A stretch of DNA of 5,869 bases, from NCBI GenBank assembly GCA_030625695.1, contig DAOUQK010000241.1:1-5869 (forward strand). The letters are read 5' to 3'. The stretch is from Paracoccaceae bacterium (GTDB lineage: Bacteria; Pseudomonadota; Alphaproteobacteria; Rhodobacterales; Rhodobacteraceae). This document shows, one piece after another, positions 4,785 through 5,869 of the stretch. How positions within the stretch are numbered: position 1 is the stretch's first letter; each line of letters opens with the position of its first letter. Below the pieces are notes generated by a model that did not search any database, was not told the DNA's origin, and saw only the letters and a program-made list of their open reading frames with translations. The position numbers and the translations under genes were made by a program.

Positions 4785-5869
4785 ATGGAATGGTATGAAT
4801 CGCTGGCGTTCCTGCTGGGGCTGATCCTGTTTTTCATGTTCCTCGGGGTGCCAATTGCCTTGGCATTTCTGGCCGCCAACATGATTGGTGCGACCTATTT
4901 CATGGGTGGGAGCGGCGATCTGGCGCGGCAAATGTCGCGTGGCATCGGCCAGTTGGTGAACAACGCGCTACCAACGGTGACGACATTCAACCTGATGCCA
5001 GTGCCGATGTTCCTGTTGATGGGCGAGATTTTCTTTCACACCGGGTTGGCGACAAAGATGTTCTCGGCCGTGGATAAGCTGATGGGGCGTATTCCGGGGC
5101 GACTGTCGTTTGTCACGGTGGCCGGTGGCACGGCATTTGCCACCCTGTCGGGATCGTCCATGGGTTCCACCGCGCTGCTCGGTTCGCTGATGGTGCCGGA
5201 AATGGAAAAGCGCGGGTATAAGAAACACATGGCGATAGGGCCAATCTTAGGCACTGGCGGGCTGGCGATGCTGATCCCACCATCTGCATTGGCCGTGCTG
5301 CTGGCCACGTTGGCCAATCTGGACGTTGGCGCACTGTTGATCGCCGGGGTGATGCCGGGGCTGATGCTGGCCGGGTTTTACGTGCTGCTGATCTTGGGGA
5401 TGTGCTTGTGGGACCCGGACGCCGCCCCCGCTTATGACGTCGAAGACCACAGTTGGGGTGAAAAGCTGCGCCTGCTGGTGTTGGACGTATTGCCGATGAT
5501 GTCGATAGTGATCGGCGTTATCCTGTTGATCCTGAACGGCTGGTCAACGCCGTCTGAATCGGCAGCCTTTGGGTGTGTCGGGGTTTTGATATTGGCCATT
5601 CTCTACCGCAAACTCACATGGGATGGGTTTGTCAATTCGGTCACCGGCGCGCTGCGGGTGACCACCATGGCCTTGCTGATCATCTTTGGTTCGGCCACAT
5701 TCTCGGCGCTGCTGGCATTTTCGGGGGCCAGTTCCGGGTTGATCAAATGGGCGACGCAGTTTGATTATCACCCAACCACCATGCTGTTGATCATGTTCGC
5801 CATCCTGCTGGTGCTGGGCATGTTCATGGACCAATTGTCGATGATGCTTTTGACAGTGCCGATCTTTTT
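4785..5869 (+). CDS. dctM: TRAP transporter large permease subunit (DctM family), 3'-truncated
   Basis: This is the large multi-helix subunit that forms the transport path of the TRAP system. The frame runs open to the right edge: 361 residues are visible of a usual 425-450. It is hydrophobic throughout and carries the DctM signatures in order: FNLMPVPMFLLMGE (68-81), GRIPGRLSFVTVAGGTAFAT leading to SGSSMGST (122-129), GPILGTGGLAMLIPPS (152-167), AGVMPGL (187-193), TPSESAAFG (255-263, usual TPTEAAA) and LGMFMD (344-349). The start is the ATG at 4785, because the dctQ stop (4761-4763) lies in the same frame and bounds it upstream. The nearest Shine-Dalgarno-like AAGG (4770-4773) is 11 bases away, rather far. 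Two in-frame CTG codons just before the ATG are unlikely alternatives. About 65-90 residues are missing at the C terminus. Confidence 0.95.
   Translation, partial: MEWYESLAFLLGLILFFMFLGVPIALAFLAANMIGATYFMGGSGDLARQMSRGIGQLVNNALPTVTTFNLMPVPMFLLMGEIFFHTGLATKMFSAVDKLMGRIPGRLSFVTVAGGTAFATLSGSSMGSTALLGSLMVPEMEKRGYKKHMAIGPILGTGGLAMLIPPSALAVLLATLANLDVGALLIAGVMPGLMLAGFYVLLILGMCLWDPDAAPAYDVEDHSWGEKLRLLVLDVLPMMSIVIGVILLILNGWSTPSESAAFGCVGVLILAILYRKLTWDGFVNSVTGALRVTTMALLIIFGSATFSALLAFSGASSGLIKWATQFDYHPTTMLLIMFAILLVLGMFMDQLSMMLLTVPIF

Overview
The window reads as a piece of an alphaproteobacterial genome, most likely a marine Rhodobacterales (Roseobacter-type) organism. This is inferred from the G/C-rich third codon positions, the style of the protein sequences and the presence of a TRAP transporter. 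It is not proven by any marker gene. Five protein-coding genes fill almost all of the sequence. Two of them run off the edges. No RNA gene, mobile element or CRISPR array is visible.

Layout: (1) Bases 2-931 (+) hold the 3' part of a HisC-like PLP aminotransferase. (2) Facing it, on the minus strand, is a two-gene unit. It is transcribed from about 2993 down to 928. An octopine/nopaline-dehydrogenase-family enzyme (1908-2993) comes first, followed by a 3-hydroxyacyl-CoA-dehydrogenase-like enzyme (928-1911) coupled to it by a 4-base GTGA overlap. The aminotransferase and this unit converge so tightly that their stop codons share the bases TTAA. (3) Bases 2994-3188 form an AT-rich divergent promoter region. 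It has three TTACC/GGTAA elements spaced exactly 12 bp apart and a second small inverted repeat. (4) On the plus strand lies a complete tripartite TRAP transporter operon, cut at the right edge: dctP (3189-4196), a strong terminator-like hairpin, dctQ (4269-4763), and dctM (4785 to the edge).

Together the genes look like a catabolic uptake cassette. A periplasmic binding protein and a Q/M permease import an organic acid or amino-acid-like compound. The two divergently encoded dehydrogenases plausibly oxidise or cleave it, and the aminotransferase may handle the amino group. An opine-type N-(carboxyalkyl)amino acid is an attractive substrate because of the Octopine_DH-family enzyme. The sequence does not fix the substrate, however, and many members of that family have no known substrate.
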